Source: Paralithodes platypus
Lineage: Eukaryota > Arthropoda > Malacostraca > Decapoda > Lithodidae
Direction of reading: 5' to 3'
Assembly (NCBI GenBank): GCA_032716605.1
Contig: CM064512.1
Span: 30,867,827-30,931,826, forward strand
DNA length: 64,000 nt
Shown here: positions 1 to 11,284 of the stretch, piece by piece
Layout of the letters: every line of letters starts with the position of its first letter
Numbering within the stretch: the stretch's first letter is position 1
Translations under genes and position numbers: made by a program
The notes under the pieces: model-generated
Seen by the model: the letters and a program-made list of their open reading frames with translations, nothing else
Told to the model about the DNA's origin: nothing
The model's database searches: none

Positions 1-24
1 ATTGCTAATCCGGCAACCTCTGCG

Positions 25-1053
25 TCATAAATGCGTGAAAGGGTTAATAGGGGTGTATTTTTCACAAATCGCTAAGCAATGTTTCAGCAGTAAGTCATAT
101 TGGTTATTGGGGTCTGTATCTGTCAACAATTTCTCCCAACATAATTCACCCAATTTTCTATCAATATTCTCCCAGCATGTATTAGTACTGATTTTTTTTA
201 GTTCATTTAAACTTAGGTTTCTTTGGGGTGGTATCATTGCTTTGTTGTGTTCTAAAGATTTTATGTTGGTCGTCATTACAATTATATTGTGGTCTGATAT
301 AGTAGTTGGGTCTACAGTGTACTCGTGGACAAGCTCTTCGTTATTAGTGAAGAATAGGTCTAGGATATTTTTGCCACGTGTAGGGACTCGGATATACTGG
401 TTCATGCAGTAGTTCTCTGCTAGGTCAAGGAGGGCAGCTGCTTGTAATTGTGCATCTGTAGATCCTCCTTGTACCACTTCAGTTTCCCAGCCAATTATTG
501 GTAAGTTGAAATCACCCGTTAGGATGATATTTGGTAAGGGAGCTGACATCTCATTTATTTTGTCTTTAATCAGTGTCAGGATTGGGATAAAATTGTTCTG
601 GGTACAGTAAGGAGGGCGATAGATGACAATAAACATCAGATTTATGTGTTCAATGTTGAGCATTTGTACCTCAGAAACTGAGTTTGAGAATGAAAGTATC
701 ACTTTGGTGTACGGGGAGATTGTGTCTTTGAGATAGGTGATAATTCCTCCTTTCTTTCTTCTATTTGCTCTATCAGTTCTGAACGATGTATAGTTGTTTA
801 TTTTAACCTCGGCATCTTTAATATTTTCAGAGATATGTGATTCGGTAAGTGCAACAATAAGGGCTTCCTCTTCAGATGCTAATTCAGAAATTATTTCAAG
901 CTTTGCTTTGAACTTGCGTGGGATTAGCCCCTCAATGTTGCATGAAATTATTTTGTTTAATATGGAAACATATGATCTGGTGAGAGGACTCCTTGAGGAT
1001 GGCCTATCGGCACACGGGATGGATGCCAATTGATGCTTTGGTCTTGTTGCCAT
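25..1053 (-). pseudogene. L2/CR1-like LINE ORF2, apurinic-type endonuclease part
   Basis: This 342-residue open frame encodes the exonuclease-endonuclease-phosphatase domain that nicks target DNA in LINE retrotransposition. Visible catalytic motifs are the Asn of CNIEG (about residue 39), Glu in TESH (71), IYRPP (144-148), GDFN (180-183), TRGKNILDLFFTN (225-237) and SDH (253-255). The frame stops at a TGA and then stays open to the window edge, so the stop is probably a point mutation in a longer ORF2 whose reverse transcriptase lies left of the window. The exact clade (L2 or CR1) is uncertain. Confidence 0.8.
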
Positions 1054-1250
1054 GCTTTTATCTTGAGGATATGGTTCATTTGCATTTGAAGAATTTGCAC
1101 TTGTTTTATAAGAAAATTATCTATTCCATCACTTGGTCTTGGTTGGTTCTGTACAGGGGGAGCTGCAATAAATGGATGTATAGGCTCAGGAATAACTGGT
1201 GGAGTAGCAGTGGGTGTAGTTACTGTAGAAGTAGGTGGTCCTGGCCCAAC
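957..1250 (-). pseudogene. upstream proline-rich ORF of the same LINE
   Basis: An open frame overlaps the start of the endonuclease frame in another register. It encodes a Pro/Thr/Val-rich stretch followed by a short amphipathic segment rich in Gln, Met, Ile and Leu that could be a coiled coil. Position and composition suit the C-terminal part of a LINE ORF1 or the 5' region, but I see no diagnostic RNA-binding motif. The open frame runs on into AC repeat, where its residues are meaningless Cys-Val repeats. Confidence 0.35.
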
Positions 1251-1343
1251 ATAAACACACACACACACACACACACACATACAGTATAAAATGTATACTT
1301 CAATATCCCTCTCAAGGAACATAACATTATTGTTCTAGTATAA

Positions 1344-1396
<53 letters not shown>

Positions 1397-1404
1397 TACA
1401 CACA

Positions 1405-1454
<50 letters not shown>

Positions 1455-1518
1455 TAAAGTATAAAATGCATACTTCAATATCCCTCTCAAGGAACATAAC
1501 ATTATTGTTCTAGTATAA

Positions 1519-1555
<37 letters not shown>

Positions 1556-1612
1556 TACAGTATAAAATGCATACTTCAATATCCCTCTCAAGGAACATAA
1601 CATTATTGTTCT

Positions 1613-1668
<56 letters not shown>

Positions 1669-1732
1669 TACAGTATAAAATGCATACTTCAATATCCCTC
1701 TCAAGGAACATAACATTATTGTTCTAGTATAA

Positions 1733-1772
<40 letters not shown>
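1250..1772. repeat. compound AC microsatellite/65-bp minisatellite, left block
   Basis: Long (AC)n runs alternate with four copies of a unit of about 65 bp that starts GTATAAAATGCATACTTC and ends TTGTTCTAGTATAAACATAC (near 1283, 1458, 1558 and 1673). The copies are nearly identical. Three more lie in the block at 3375-3905, beyond the LINE that separates the two. Confidence 0.9.
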
Positions 1773-1775
<3 letters not shown>

Positions 1776-3371
1776 GTAAAGAGGGAATGAATGAAAGGAT
1801 TGAGGAAAATGAGGTGAAAGAAGCAGTGAAACAAATGAGAGCGGGAAAAGCAGAAGGTTTGGATGGTATTGCTGTGGAGTGTATTAAGAAGGGTGGAGAT
1901 GTGATAATAGATTGGTTGGTGAGACTTTTCAATGTATGGATTTATTCAATGTGGATTTATGAAATAGGAGGAAATTTGTTAGAAGCAGTTAAGAGTTTTT
2001 ATGAAGGGAGCAGAGCATGTGTGAGAGTAGGAAATGGTGAGTTGAGTGAATGGTTTGAGGTAAAGGTAGGTTTGCGACAGGGTTGTGTAATGTCACCATG
2101 GCTGTTTAATATGTTTATGGATGGTGTGGTGAGGGAGGTGAAAAGGAGAACTATGGGAAGAGGATTGGGTTTAGTAGGAAAGAATGGTAGAGATTGGGAG
2201 TTGAATCAGTTGCTGTTCGCTGATGACACAGCATTGGTGGCGGATTCTGATGAGAAACTGCAGCGGGTAGTCAAAGAGTTTGGTGTGGTTTGTGGAAGGA
2301 GGAAACTGAAGGTGAACGTCAATAAAAGTAAAGTAATGGTGTGTAATAGGGGAGAGCATAGGGTGAATCTAGATGTGAGGCTGGATGGGGAAATATTGGA
2401 ACAAGTAGAGTGTTTTAAATATCTAGGACGAACGATAAGCAGGAGTGGATGTATGGAAGTGGAGGTAAAACAGAGAGTGTGTGAAGGAAGGAAGGTTTTC
2501 GGAGCAATGGGAAGTATGTGGAAGACGAGAAATCTCGGAGTGAAAGTAAAAAGTGCACTGTATCAAGGAATTGTTGTGCCAACAGTGATGTATGGGGCTG
2601 AGACATGGGCTCTGAAGAAAAAGGAGAAAAGAGGGCTGGATGTGATGGAGATGAGCTGCTTGAGGAGTATGTGTGGAGTTACTCGTAGAGACAGATTGAG
2701 GAATGAAGAGATACGTAGGAGAGTGGGGCAGCAGGAACATTTGTCAGCCAGAGTGGACAGAAGGGTGCTGAGCTGGTATGGTCATGTTGAACGAATGGGA
2801 GATGAAAGGCTTACAAAGATAATATGTGAGTCAGGTACAAGGGGAGATAGAAGGGCAGGAAGACCCCCATTGAGATGGAGAGACTGTGTAAGAAAGGCTT
2901 TGGATGATAGAGGAATGACTATAGATCAGGCAGGGGAAGTGGTGGTGGACAGGAGTGAATGGAGAATGCTTGTGAATAGTTGAGTGAACACGTGGTCATT
3001 TGGAGGAAGGGGTCGGGCGCAAGTTCGACTAGATAATAGTCCATCAGGCGCCTGGCCCGGGGAGACGATTAATATGAAGGGTGTGCCTGGAAGTGTGGTG
3101 GGAGGGCTTGTGGCTTTGGCTCCGCTGCATGTCTGCCTGCCGAGATCGAAACCTCTCCGGTTGGTCAGGGGCCGGGGGAGTGCTGGAGCGACCTTGGTAA
3201 CCCTGGCCTCTGGGTCTTCTGGGTGACCTGGATGTGTGTGAGTTTGTGTTCTTTATCTGTGTTTATTTTTTGTTTTATGTTGTTTTTGTGTTTTCCCTGT
3301 TCTTGCTCGGTCTTGAGTCGGCTACCCCCAAAATGGGGATTGGGCCTGAGCATATAGATAGATAGATAGAT

Positions 3372-3374
<3 letters not shown>
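1773..3374 (+). mobile_element. RTE-like non-LTR retrotransposon, 5'-truncated and internally deleted
   Basis: The element lies between two blocks of the same AC/65-bp minisatellite. It holds a reverse transcriptase frame (1787-2983), a GC-richer 3' untranslated region with a T-rich stretch, and a terminal (GATA)n tail near 3355-3374. A simple-repeat tail rather than poly(A) is usual for RTE-like LINEs. Flanking AC repeat hides any target-site duplication. Confidence 0.75.
1787..2983 (+). pseudogene. RTE-like reverse transcriptase with internal deletion
   Basis: The 398-residue frame starts inside the RT domain with a GKAEGLDGI block. It then jumps within about 15 residues to the block before the palm motif, so the fingers motifs usually found between them (the NYRGISLL and AFMDLEKAYDRV type) are missing. 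The deletion removes roughly 100 residues including the first catalytic Asp. The retained parts are GLRQGCVMSPWLFN, the FADD catalytic loop, the thumb-side FKYLG motif and a C-terminal WYGHVERM segment typical of this arthropod LINE group. The frame is otherwise open to its stop. The copy cannot encode active RT. Confidence 0.8.
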
Positions 3375-3432
<58 letters not shown>

Positions 3433-3517
3433 TACAGTATAAAATACATACTTCAATATCCCTCTCAAGGAACATAACATTATTGTTCTAGTATAAACAC
3501 ACACACACACACTACAA

Positions 3518-3551
<34 letters not shown>

Positions 3552-3790
3552 TACAAACACACACACACACACTACAAACACATACACACACACACACACT
3601 ACAAACACATACAGTATAAAATGCAAACTTCAATATCCCTCTCAAGGAACAAAACATTATTGTTCTAGTATAAACACACACACACACACACACACACACT
3701 ACAAACACATACACACACACATACACACACACTACAAACACACACACACACACACACTACAAACACATACACACACACACACACACACTA

Positions 3791-3827
<37 letters not shown>

Positions 3828-3905
3828 CAAACACATACAGTATAAAATGCATACTTCAATATCCCTCTCAAGGAACATAACATTATTGTTCTAGTATAAA
3901 CATAT
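3375..3905. repeat. compound AC microsatellite/65-bp minisatellite, right block
   Basis: AC runs here are interrupted by ACTACAAACACATAC variants and by three copies of the same 65-bp unit as the left block (near 3436, 3613 and 3839). One copy reads GCAAAC instead of GCATAC. On the minus strand this block reads as meaningless Cys-Val repeats. Confidence 0.9.
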
Positions 3906-3969
3906 ATGCTTTCATTAATTTCAATGGAGGTGTTTGGTGTTGTAGTGAAATTAATACAAACATATATAT
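3906..3969 (-). repeat. tail fragment of tRNA-headed repeat (type 1)
   Basis: This short segment contains TTTCATTAATTTCAATGGAGG and GTGAAATTAATA. It matches the tail that follows the tRNA-like head in the repeats at 4303-4617 and 50222-51020. Confidence 0.6.
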
Positions 3970-4302
3970 ACGAAGACAGTTAAAGAATGTTGGACAAGCT
4001 TACGATTTATTATGCAGTTTCGAATCCTGCATATCAATCTAAGCATGTACACATTTACAACTGCGCTATCATAGGCTATAGATAGATGAATGGAAGGAGT
4101 AATTAATGGGGCCTTAATCCTAAGGAAGGCCTCTCTATAAACAACCCCTGAACCTGAATGAATTATTATGTTACCTCCACCAACGGACTTTACTCCAAAA
4201 CTCAATTAATGAAATCAATAAATACATGTGGCAGTCCAGGGATTCGAACCTAGGATGCTCACACCGAAATTCAGTGCATTTATCCATTGCGCTACGAAGA
4301 CA
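3970..4302 (-). repeat. tRNA-headed interspersed repeat (type 2), full unit
   Basis: On the minus strand this begins with a tRNA-like head (4228-4302) containing an A-box-like TAGCGCAATGG and a B box GGTTCGAATCC. A body of about 250 bp follows and matches, with divergence, the 328-bp units at 57353-58148. After the body the sequence starts another head (CTGTCTTCG) and then breaks off, so this copy too looks cut from a tandem arrangement. It is a tRNA-derived repeat, not a working tRNA gene, because the cloverleaf is poor. Confidence 0.7.
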
Positions 4303-4617
4303 GGTTTAGGGATATTTCGTAGCGAGGCCGGTCTATATGATCTGTGCCCCATCAGTATTCTTTCCTCTCACTTAAACATTAGGCTACCATAGTGCGGTTG
4401 GGAATATGAACATGATTAGATTAATATCCAGTATTCGAGAATGGATAATAAGTCGTTGGCGTGTGCATAAACCTTTAACCGTCCAGGTGGTGTAAAAGTT
4501 AAACATTTTAAAAATGTGCCTGTGATAACCCAGGTTTGAATCCCGGTGGATCCCATATATGCTTCCATTAATGTTAATGGAGGTGTTTTGTGTTGTGGTG
4601 AAATTAATAAAAAACAA
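4303..4617 (+). repeat. tRNA-headed interspersed repeat (type 1)
   Basis: A body of about 175 bp (GATATTTCGTAGCGAGGCCG onward) is followed by a tRNA-like head at 4481-4554 (A-box-like GGTGGTGTAAAAG, B box GGTTTGAATCC) and a tail ending in GTGAAATTAATAAAA. The same body-head-tail series occurs on the opposite strand at 50222-51020. Confidence 0.7.
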
Positions 4618-4675
4618 ATTTAGATAAAGAGCCGGGAAATAATTACCATTCGTTTATACATCCATAGTCTCAAGA

Positions 4676-4889
4676 TTAACTCCTTCGTGAGTATGACGCA
4701 TTCTGAGAGCTTATTCAGGCTACCATTAGACGATTTGATTTAGAATATAAAGGGTATATGGTAATCAGAGGGTTGATAAGTTTAGTATTTACCCTTTTAA
4801 CTCTCAAATATATTTCCTAAGCTACAAGACATCTTCTAAAGACAGTCAAAATAGACTGCTAAAAAGCGTCATGGTCTTCAAGGAGTTAA
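4676..4889. mobile_element. 214-bp TTAA-flanked MITE
   Basis: The ends are TTAA plus an imperfect 24-bp inverted repeat: TTAACTCCTTCGTGAGTATG on the left and TTAACTCCTTGAAGACCATG on the right strand, both followed by ACGC. TTAA target duplication is the hallmark of piggyBac-type transposition. There is no coding capacity. The outer MITE at 35872-36500, once its nested insert is removed, has almost the same length (about 215 bp) and shares an ATTAGACGATTT core, so the two look like one family. Confidence 0.7.
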
Positions 4890-5945
4890 CACATTTCCTC
4901 TGATACCAATTTTAGGAAGATGTTGGGCCTTATGATGTGCGGGAGTTGTGGTAAAAGGTTAAAGGTTTGTAAGAGATAACATTGCTATAGGCTAATGAAT
5001 CGGATTTCGTAACTATCAAAAAATATTTCCGATCACGAGTTAGTTGTTTAGCTTTACTAGATACCACAGGTGATATTTATTAGAATGTGGTTTGACATCA
5101 TCAGTACGATAAAGAGTTAGTACTTCTATGAGGAATGGGACTACCAATACCTCCACACAATACATGGATATTCATCTAGTTATGGTAACCTAAGAAGAAA
5201 AAGTATCAAGGTGGTCATTTCACAACTAATTTCATTTTGACCTTTCATCTAGCCATTGGTCGTGGGTCTGTATTCATAGATATATTTGTATTATCTCTGG
5301 AAATAATAGGCCTAATGGGTTGTAATGAATATATGATCGTTCATGTGTGTCTATTAACCTGAATAACCCCTCAAAACATCTGTGGCTTCCCGCTAAAGAG
5401 GACAAGGGTGAGAGACCTGGACTTTGAAATGGCCTTGGCAAAAGGCTGCATTGGGGAGCAACTAGGTTGAATTTAGAGAGGTAGATTATAGTAAACTACA
5501 ATGGAACTAAAAAATCCTAGATAGGACAGTATTTTGGAATGTCACTTTAATAAAACCTACTTGTGTGTGTGTGTGTGTATGTGTTTGTCAGAATGCAGGA
5601 TATCTCAAAAACTAAATGGATTATGAAATGGAATTGGGGTAGGGTATTTTATAGAATAACATTTCCTTGATTACAGGACTACTGTCTTATGTAATTATTT
5701 GTTCTGCTCTTATCTTATTCAAGAGTCCTTATAGATGCGCGGATAAGTGCTACTTTTCTAAATTTGTCAATTTGATTTTCACTCCCTTATAGAATTTTCA
5801 GTTTCCTCAGCTGGGCGGGCCAAGTCTCGGCGGCCATCAATGATCAACACAATTGTTTACATTTTTTGGGCTCCTCCTAAAATACGAACGCTCTCATTCT
5901 CTCATTCTATGATGTTTCTTAGCCAATCAAAATTGAACTATAGCC
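4890..5945. other. no gene seen; short TG microsatellite
   Basis: This AT-rich stretch has no convincing coding frame. It contains a (TG)n run at about 5563-5580 followed by a segment reading AGGATATCTCAAAAAC, in the style of an interspersed repeat I cannot name. Near 5815-5830 it is locally GC-rich. Confidence 0.5.
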
Positions 5946-6713
5946 TTACCCGAACGTGTACAATGTTGGCAGTGAAATAACATTTTCTGAGAACATACCA
6001 CAAATGTCCAAACCCTGAATCATGTATGAATCCATATTGCACTGGTCTCTCATAGTATTTAACATCAGTTTAATTTTTCTTCCTTGACAAGAGAGCTCGT
6101 TCATTAGCTTTTCGGAACAGAAAGAAACAGTGGAGCCAGGGTCTAGAAATGCATAGGTGTATACAACTTTAGAACTATTTGCTACCTTGACTTTAACAGG
6201 AACTATGGCAAGAGTCGCCTTTTCACCCTTTTCCAGACCCTCACACACCTGTCCACTGAACTGAGAAGTAGACTCTCCTTTCTCTGGTTGTGCCCCTTTA
6301 ACATTACTTATATACATATGCAATATTGTGGGATGAAGCCTTCCACAATCAGAGCAAGTTTCTCGCTTACGACAATGTTGACGCATGTGCCCTACTTTAC
6401 AGCAGCCAAAACACATTCTATTCTCCCTGAAAAACTTCATCTTGTCATCATTAGCAAGAGTTTTGAATTTGTCACAACTTAATATGGAATGATCACAACC
6501 ACAATAAAGACAGGCATTGGATTCTTTTAGTTCACATTGGTTGGCGTTTACCTGTGTACTATACTGATGCATTTCATTCTCAGATCCCATTACACTAGTA
6601 GAAAAGGTCTTATTAAATGATTTGGAAATTCCAGAGATTGATTTGCGAGTGACATCAACAACAAAAAATTTACCATATGCTGGATCTGTTGCTTTCTTAG
6701 CTTCTTTCTTCAC
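5946..6713 (-). pseudogene. BEL/Pao gag zinc knuckles and aspartic protease
   Basis: The 255-residue frame carries the cysteine-rich pattern typical of Pao elements: CLYCGCDHSILSC, CFGCCKVGHMRQHC and CSDCGRLH. These are gag zinc-binding knuckles. An aspartic protease begins at about residue 190 with AFLDPGSTVSFC, where DPGS replaces the canonical DTG/DSG but is seen in Pao-like proteins. The frame ends at a stop soon after the protease, at the left edge of the element. The pol enzymes are lost. Confidence 0.8.
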
Positions 6714-6726
6714 AAAACTTGATAAG

Positions 6727-7000
6727 TCAGAGAAACATAATATATACTTGTTGATCTCTCTCTCTCACTCTCTGAACGATCCCCCTCCACTTATCATGCA
6801 GGTTATACGGAAGCTTCATCACTAACTTGCGCATGTTCTCAGGGTTTTCAAGAATTTTCAAAGATTCCATGCTCCCCATGGCACTCTGGCATTCCATAAG
6901 AAAGATAGAAAATTCATCCAAACCTTTCACATTCTCTGGTTTTAAGACTGGCCATTCCAATGCCTTTCTAATATATGCACCTGCTATTACATTATAATCA
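6727..7000 (-). pseudogene. BEL/Pao gag, C-terminal part
   Basis: This continues the Pao gag after the CR1 insertion, with GLDEFSIFLMECQ and MKLPYNLHDKW motifs characteristic of the Pao capsid region. It lies in a different register from the zinc-knuckle frame, so there is at least one indel near 6720 at a CT-rich spot. The open frame begins inside the CR1 3' end and crosses the junction without a stop. Confidence 0.7.
6989..7000. repeat. target-site duplication, 3' side of CR1 LINE
   Basis: ACATTATAATCA is repeated exactly at 11273-11284 on the other side of the LINE. It is 12 bp and belongs to the interrupted Pao gag. Confidence 0.8.
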
Positions 7001-7543
7001 TTATAAGTCATTAAAATCAAGGTGGGTGCCCAACCCCCGAAAGGGGTTGAAATAGGGGAGCTATCCCCCCGCCAAAGGCGGCTTTCTAGGGCCTTTCCGA
7101 GCTGATGCTGAGAGGATTGGGTTCTAGTCATGTGGTGATGGGCTGGTCTACCAGAGTGAGAACTGAGCGATCTCTGCCATACCCATAGCTTACTCAGACT
7201 GTTCCTTTTACTTATAAATTTTCTGGATCTCAAGTGACGGCGTCTCTTCCGTGGATTCACCTCCCAATCTACCAAGATTGAAAGCCAAAGCGTCACATTT
7301 TTCCATTGCCCCTCAACTTTCTCTTTTAATTAGTACAAAGGAAATCAAGCAACAACAGATATAGTGACCCTTCTAGGTTGCTTGTCCTCCAAAACACTGA
7401 GGATCAAGTGTCCAAACAGTGGTTTAGAGTGGGTAAGGGAACATTGGAAAGGGAATTACTTCCCTGGAACTAATGTCCGTGGCAGGATTAGGAAGTTAGT
7501 AGGGGACAGATGGGTTAGTAACTGAGGGGGGGATAAAATAAAG

Positions 7544-10423
7544 TTATTCATTTACAAATGCAGTCAGTCGCGGGTTTGAAGCGAGATATTTGTCTAGGCG
7601 GAGTTTAAATGAATCAACGGTGATGCAGTCTATAACGTTTCGGGGAAGCCCATTCCACAAGTTGACAACTCGATTGAAGAAGAAATTCTTAGATTCGTGT
7701 GAGTTAAAAGATTTACCAATAATTTTGCAACCGTTTCCCCGCGTGTAATTAGATTGGTTGATAGTGAAGTACTTACTACAGTTCATATTGTCGATGCCTT
7801 TGATGATTTTGAACACTTGAATTAAGTCACCTCTTAATCTGCGCTGGGTTAAAGGAAATAGATTTAATTCTCTAAGACGTTCTTCGTATGGTTTGTTCTT
7901 TAGGCTAGGTATCATTTTGGTAACTCTACGTTGAACTCGTTCTAGCTTGTTTATATCTTTTTGGTAATAAGGGCACCAGGATTGAACGCAGTATTCCAGA
8001 AGAGGGCGGACTAAGGAATTGTAAAGGGTTAGGATAACTTCTTTGGATTTATGCTCAAATGACCTGCCTATAAAGCCAATTATTTTGTTTGCCTTCTTAA
8101 CAACTTCTGAACATTGTTGACTCGGTTTTAGGTTACTCGATATTGTTACTCCCAGATCGGTTTCTCTGTTTACATTCTTAAGCCGAGTGCCATTCATCGA
8201 ATAGTTTGCTTTCTCATTTAGGTATCCGATATGTAGTACTTTACATTTATCCGCATTGAAACTCATTTGCCAAATTTGGGCCCAACATGACAATTTATCT
8301 AGATTGTGTTGCATATCGTCAACTTGTTCTTTTGAGAGTACGCTATTTGCAATTTTTGTATCGTCAGCAAATTTTGAGATTGTACAGGTGAGGCCCTCAT
8401 CTATGTCGTTGATGTAAATTAGAAAGAGAATTGGTCCTAGTACCGATCCCTGGGGTACCCCGCTACTTACATTGGTCCATTTAGATGCCTTACCGTTTAT
8501 GACTACTCTTTGCTTTCTGTCGCTGAGCCAATTTTCTATCCATTTCAACACACCGTCTTGTATTCCATGCGCTTTTAGTTTTAGCAGTAAATGTTTGTGG
8601 GGAACTTTGTCAAAGGCCTTTTGAAAATCAAGGTATATAATATCTACAGCTTTACTCTCATCGTAGAGGTTGAGGATATCGTGGAAGAAGTCTAAGAGGT
8701 TTGTTAAACAGGAACGTTTTTTACGAAAGCCGTGTTGAGTATCTTTAAGTATGTTATTTTCCTCTAAGTGATTTACGAGTCTGTCTCGTATGACCGTTTC
8801 TAGCATTTTACATACAACTGAGGTTAAGCTAATTGGACGATAGTTACTGGGTAGGGATTAGCTGCCTTTTTTGAATATCGGTGTTACGTTGGCTACCTTC
8901 CACTGATCAGGCATAGTTCCAGACTGCAAGGATTTATTGAATAGTAATGTCAGTGGTTTGGAGAGCTCATCCTTAGCTTCCTTCAGAACTCTAGGCGAGA
9001 TTGTATCAGGTCCAGGCGTTTTATTTACCTTGAGTTTATCTAAACAATTCAATACTTCTCTCTCTGTAACGGTGATATTGCTTAGAACATCTGAATTATC
9101 AATCTGAATCGGCGATGGTGTAGGGATATCACTGAGGTCTTCTGTTGTAAAAACTGATGCAAAGAAGGTATTGAGGGCATTACTCATTTGTACTTCGTCT
9201 TTGGTGTATTCTCCATTTTCATCGACTAACGGTCCAACAGTTAAAGTAACTACTTTTTTCTTTCTGATATAACTATAGAATTCTTTCGGGTTTGTTTTAC
9301 TTTGATTCGCAATATGTAACTCTAGGGTCTTTTTACTTTGCTTAATTAACTTTTTGGCTTTGCGTCGTAGCTCTACAAATTTCACCCGTTCTTCGTCATT
9401 TTGTGAGGATTTTAATCTATCATTAGCAAATTTTTTAGCAAGCAGGCAGTTTGAAATATCTTTATTCCACCATTTGGGCTTATTATTATGGCCTGGACGC
9501 CGTATTTTCGATGGTATGCAGTCTTGCACTGCTTTTAGGTAAGTGGTTTCGAATAACTTCCAAGATGTATTTATGTCATTATTGTTAATTAAAAAGCTCC
9601 AGTCAGTTTCTTTAAACATAGCTCTAAGTTTATGGAAGTTTGCTTTCTTGAAATTAGGGACTTTTTCGATGCTACTATTTGGTTCGTTACTAGTAAACTT
9701 TAAAGTGAAAGTTATCGTACGATGGTCGCTGTTACTGAATTCATCACCAACATTCAAATTCTCTATTAATTCTTCTTTTGTTGCAAGTACAATGTCAAGA
9801 ACGTTATTACCACGGGTCGGCGTTCGAACAAATTGATAAAGCGAACTCTCTTGCAAGTTCGTATACAAGTCATGTCCGGAGTGTGAAGTAAGAGTATCGC
9901 CCCACTTGGTCACAGGTAAATTAAAGTCGCCAAAAATTACGGTATCTTGTGAGTTACTTACATCTGCAATTTGTTCATAAATTTCTCGGTCAGTTTGCAC
10001 TGATTGAGCTGGAGGTCTGTATATTAATGCAAGTATTATTTTTGTACCTTTATTATTCTTTATTAGCACAAAAGATGCGTCGACGTTCACAATTTGAGGT
10101 TTTGACAAGAGGGTAGGGTTAAGACTTTCTTTGATATCAAGTAAAACGCCACCTCCATTTCGATTTATTCGGCTTTTCTCAAACATTACATAACCGGGAA
10201 GTGAATACTCTGCTAAAAAGTCTCTATCTTCTGTATTGAGCCAAGATTCTGTTATGCCAATCACATCATCATTTTCTGCAAACACTAGCTCCTCTAAATC
10301 TGAAAATTTATTGCGTATGCTACGAGCGTTTGCATAGAAAACCTTTAAATTTGTTATTTTAGAACTCGAGGAACTCTCTTTAATAATATTTTTGGTTCTT
10401 GTCGGATCTACATTTATGTTCAT
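7544..10423 (-). pseudogene. CR1-type LINE ORF2: endonuclease + reverse transcriptase, one stop
   Basis: A single register of about 960 codons is broken only by a TAA at 8858-8860. The endonuclease half shows YANARS, TESW, IYRPP, GDFN, TRGNNVLDIV and SDHR in order. The RT half shows GPDTISP, TPIFKKG, then after the stop the NYRPISL block, HGFRKKRSC, YLDFQKAFD, GVPQGSVLGP and the catalytic FADD loop. The C-terminal part, ending LASNPRLTAFVNE, is shared with the copy at 22538-23320. One substitution (for example AAA to TAA) explains the stop, so this copy was recently functional. The product would prime reverse transcription at nicked target DNA. Confidence 0.85.
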
Positions 10424-10506
10424 GGCTGTCCTCGGTCCTCGCTGTCTTCGGTCCTTATTGCTGGTGGTCCTCGGTTGCCTCTGTTTTTTTCTTGGCGTTG
10501 GATGAT

Positions 10507-11272
10507 TTATGTCACTGCTGCTTCTTCCCTGATGGCGTTTTTTGATCCATGGCTGCGGACTGCTTCGTGTAGGAGACGACCCATGCGTGCTGAACCCACA
10601 GGGTTTAGATGAGTGCCATCCTTGCGGAACAGAGTAGGCTGGTTGTAGAAGTTGTCCCAGAGGTTGATGAATTCAACTTCTTCCCTCAGACACAAATATT
10701 TTAGTCGGCTATTTGTGCTGAAGGCCTTGTCGTAGAATTTATCAGGTGCGTCGATCTTGGGGAGAATGCCTGAGATGATGATATTCCTTGACTTGTTTTT
10801 GTAGTGCTGGATCATCTTGCGATATTTCTCCATCAACTCTTCGGATCTGGTGCGCATGACGTCATTTGAACCAGCATGGATGACAAAAAGGGTATTTTCA
10901 TTTGCATCCTTTGTGGTATCTTCGAAGGCTTCCACAATGTCGTCCAGTCCAGCTCCTGGGATGCAAAATCTTTTTCGTTGATTTGGGACTCTGTCGCAGA
11001 ACTCTTCGACCTGTCCTCGTAGGATGGAATCCCCAACGAGCCTGGTCTCTTCTGGTTCGTCTTGCTGAGGGCCACAGGCCCCTGGGTGGGGCTTTGGTTT
11101 TCCGGGCGTTTCCGCACCCTCCTCAGCTCCCCGCCATGGAGTGGCTTCGGTCACCCAGGCATTATTGTGGTCGGCAGGGAGGGTTCTTTGGGGGCGCTCA
11201 ATTATGGCCTTGGCCTTGCTTGGGGCCTTGGGGCTGCTCGGCCAGGCAGCTTGGGGAACAACAACAACAACA
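10507..11272 (-). CDS. CR1-type LINE ORF1 with SGNH/GDSL esterase domain
   Basis: The frame shows the esterase blocks in order: VGDSILRG (nucleophile Ser), a HAGSNDV block (Asn), and DGTHLNPVG (Asp and His). Upstream is a Pro/Ala/Lys-rich region. Such esterase domains are established in ORF1 proteins of CR1 LINEs; their role is unclear, with lipid or membrane contact suggested. The open frame continues past the LINE boundary to 11358 in the interrupted Pao gag, so the upstream ATG there is not the LINE's own. The true ORF1 start is not visible and the 5' end may be truncated. Confidence 0.75.
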
Positions 11273-11284
11273 ACATTATAATCA
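11273..11284. repeat. target-site duplication, 5' side of CR1 LINE
   Basis: An exact copy of the 12-bp sequence at 6989-7000. Confidence 0.8.

Larger units (their letters stand above)
7001..11272 (-). mobile_element. CR1-type LINE, 4.27 kb, nearly intact
   Basis: This non-LTR retrotransposon sits in Pao gag between exact 12-bp target duplications. On the minus strand it has a short 5' stretch of TTG repeats, an ORF1 with an SGNH/GDSL esterase (as known in CR1 clade elements), an ORF2 with endonuclease and reverse transcriptase, and about 540 bp of 3' region ending in short ATTATAATG-like repeats. ORF2 has one nonsense codon and no frameshift that I can see, so the insertion is fairly young. 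A 5'-truncated relative lies at 22538-23320. Confidence 0.85.

Noticed and set aside
1220..1932. Cys-Val-rich minus-strand open frames
   Set aside because: They are translations of (AC)n/(GT)n microsatellite and carry no protein information.
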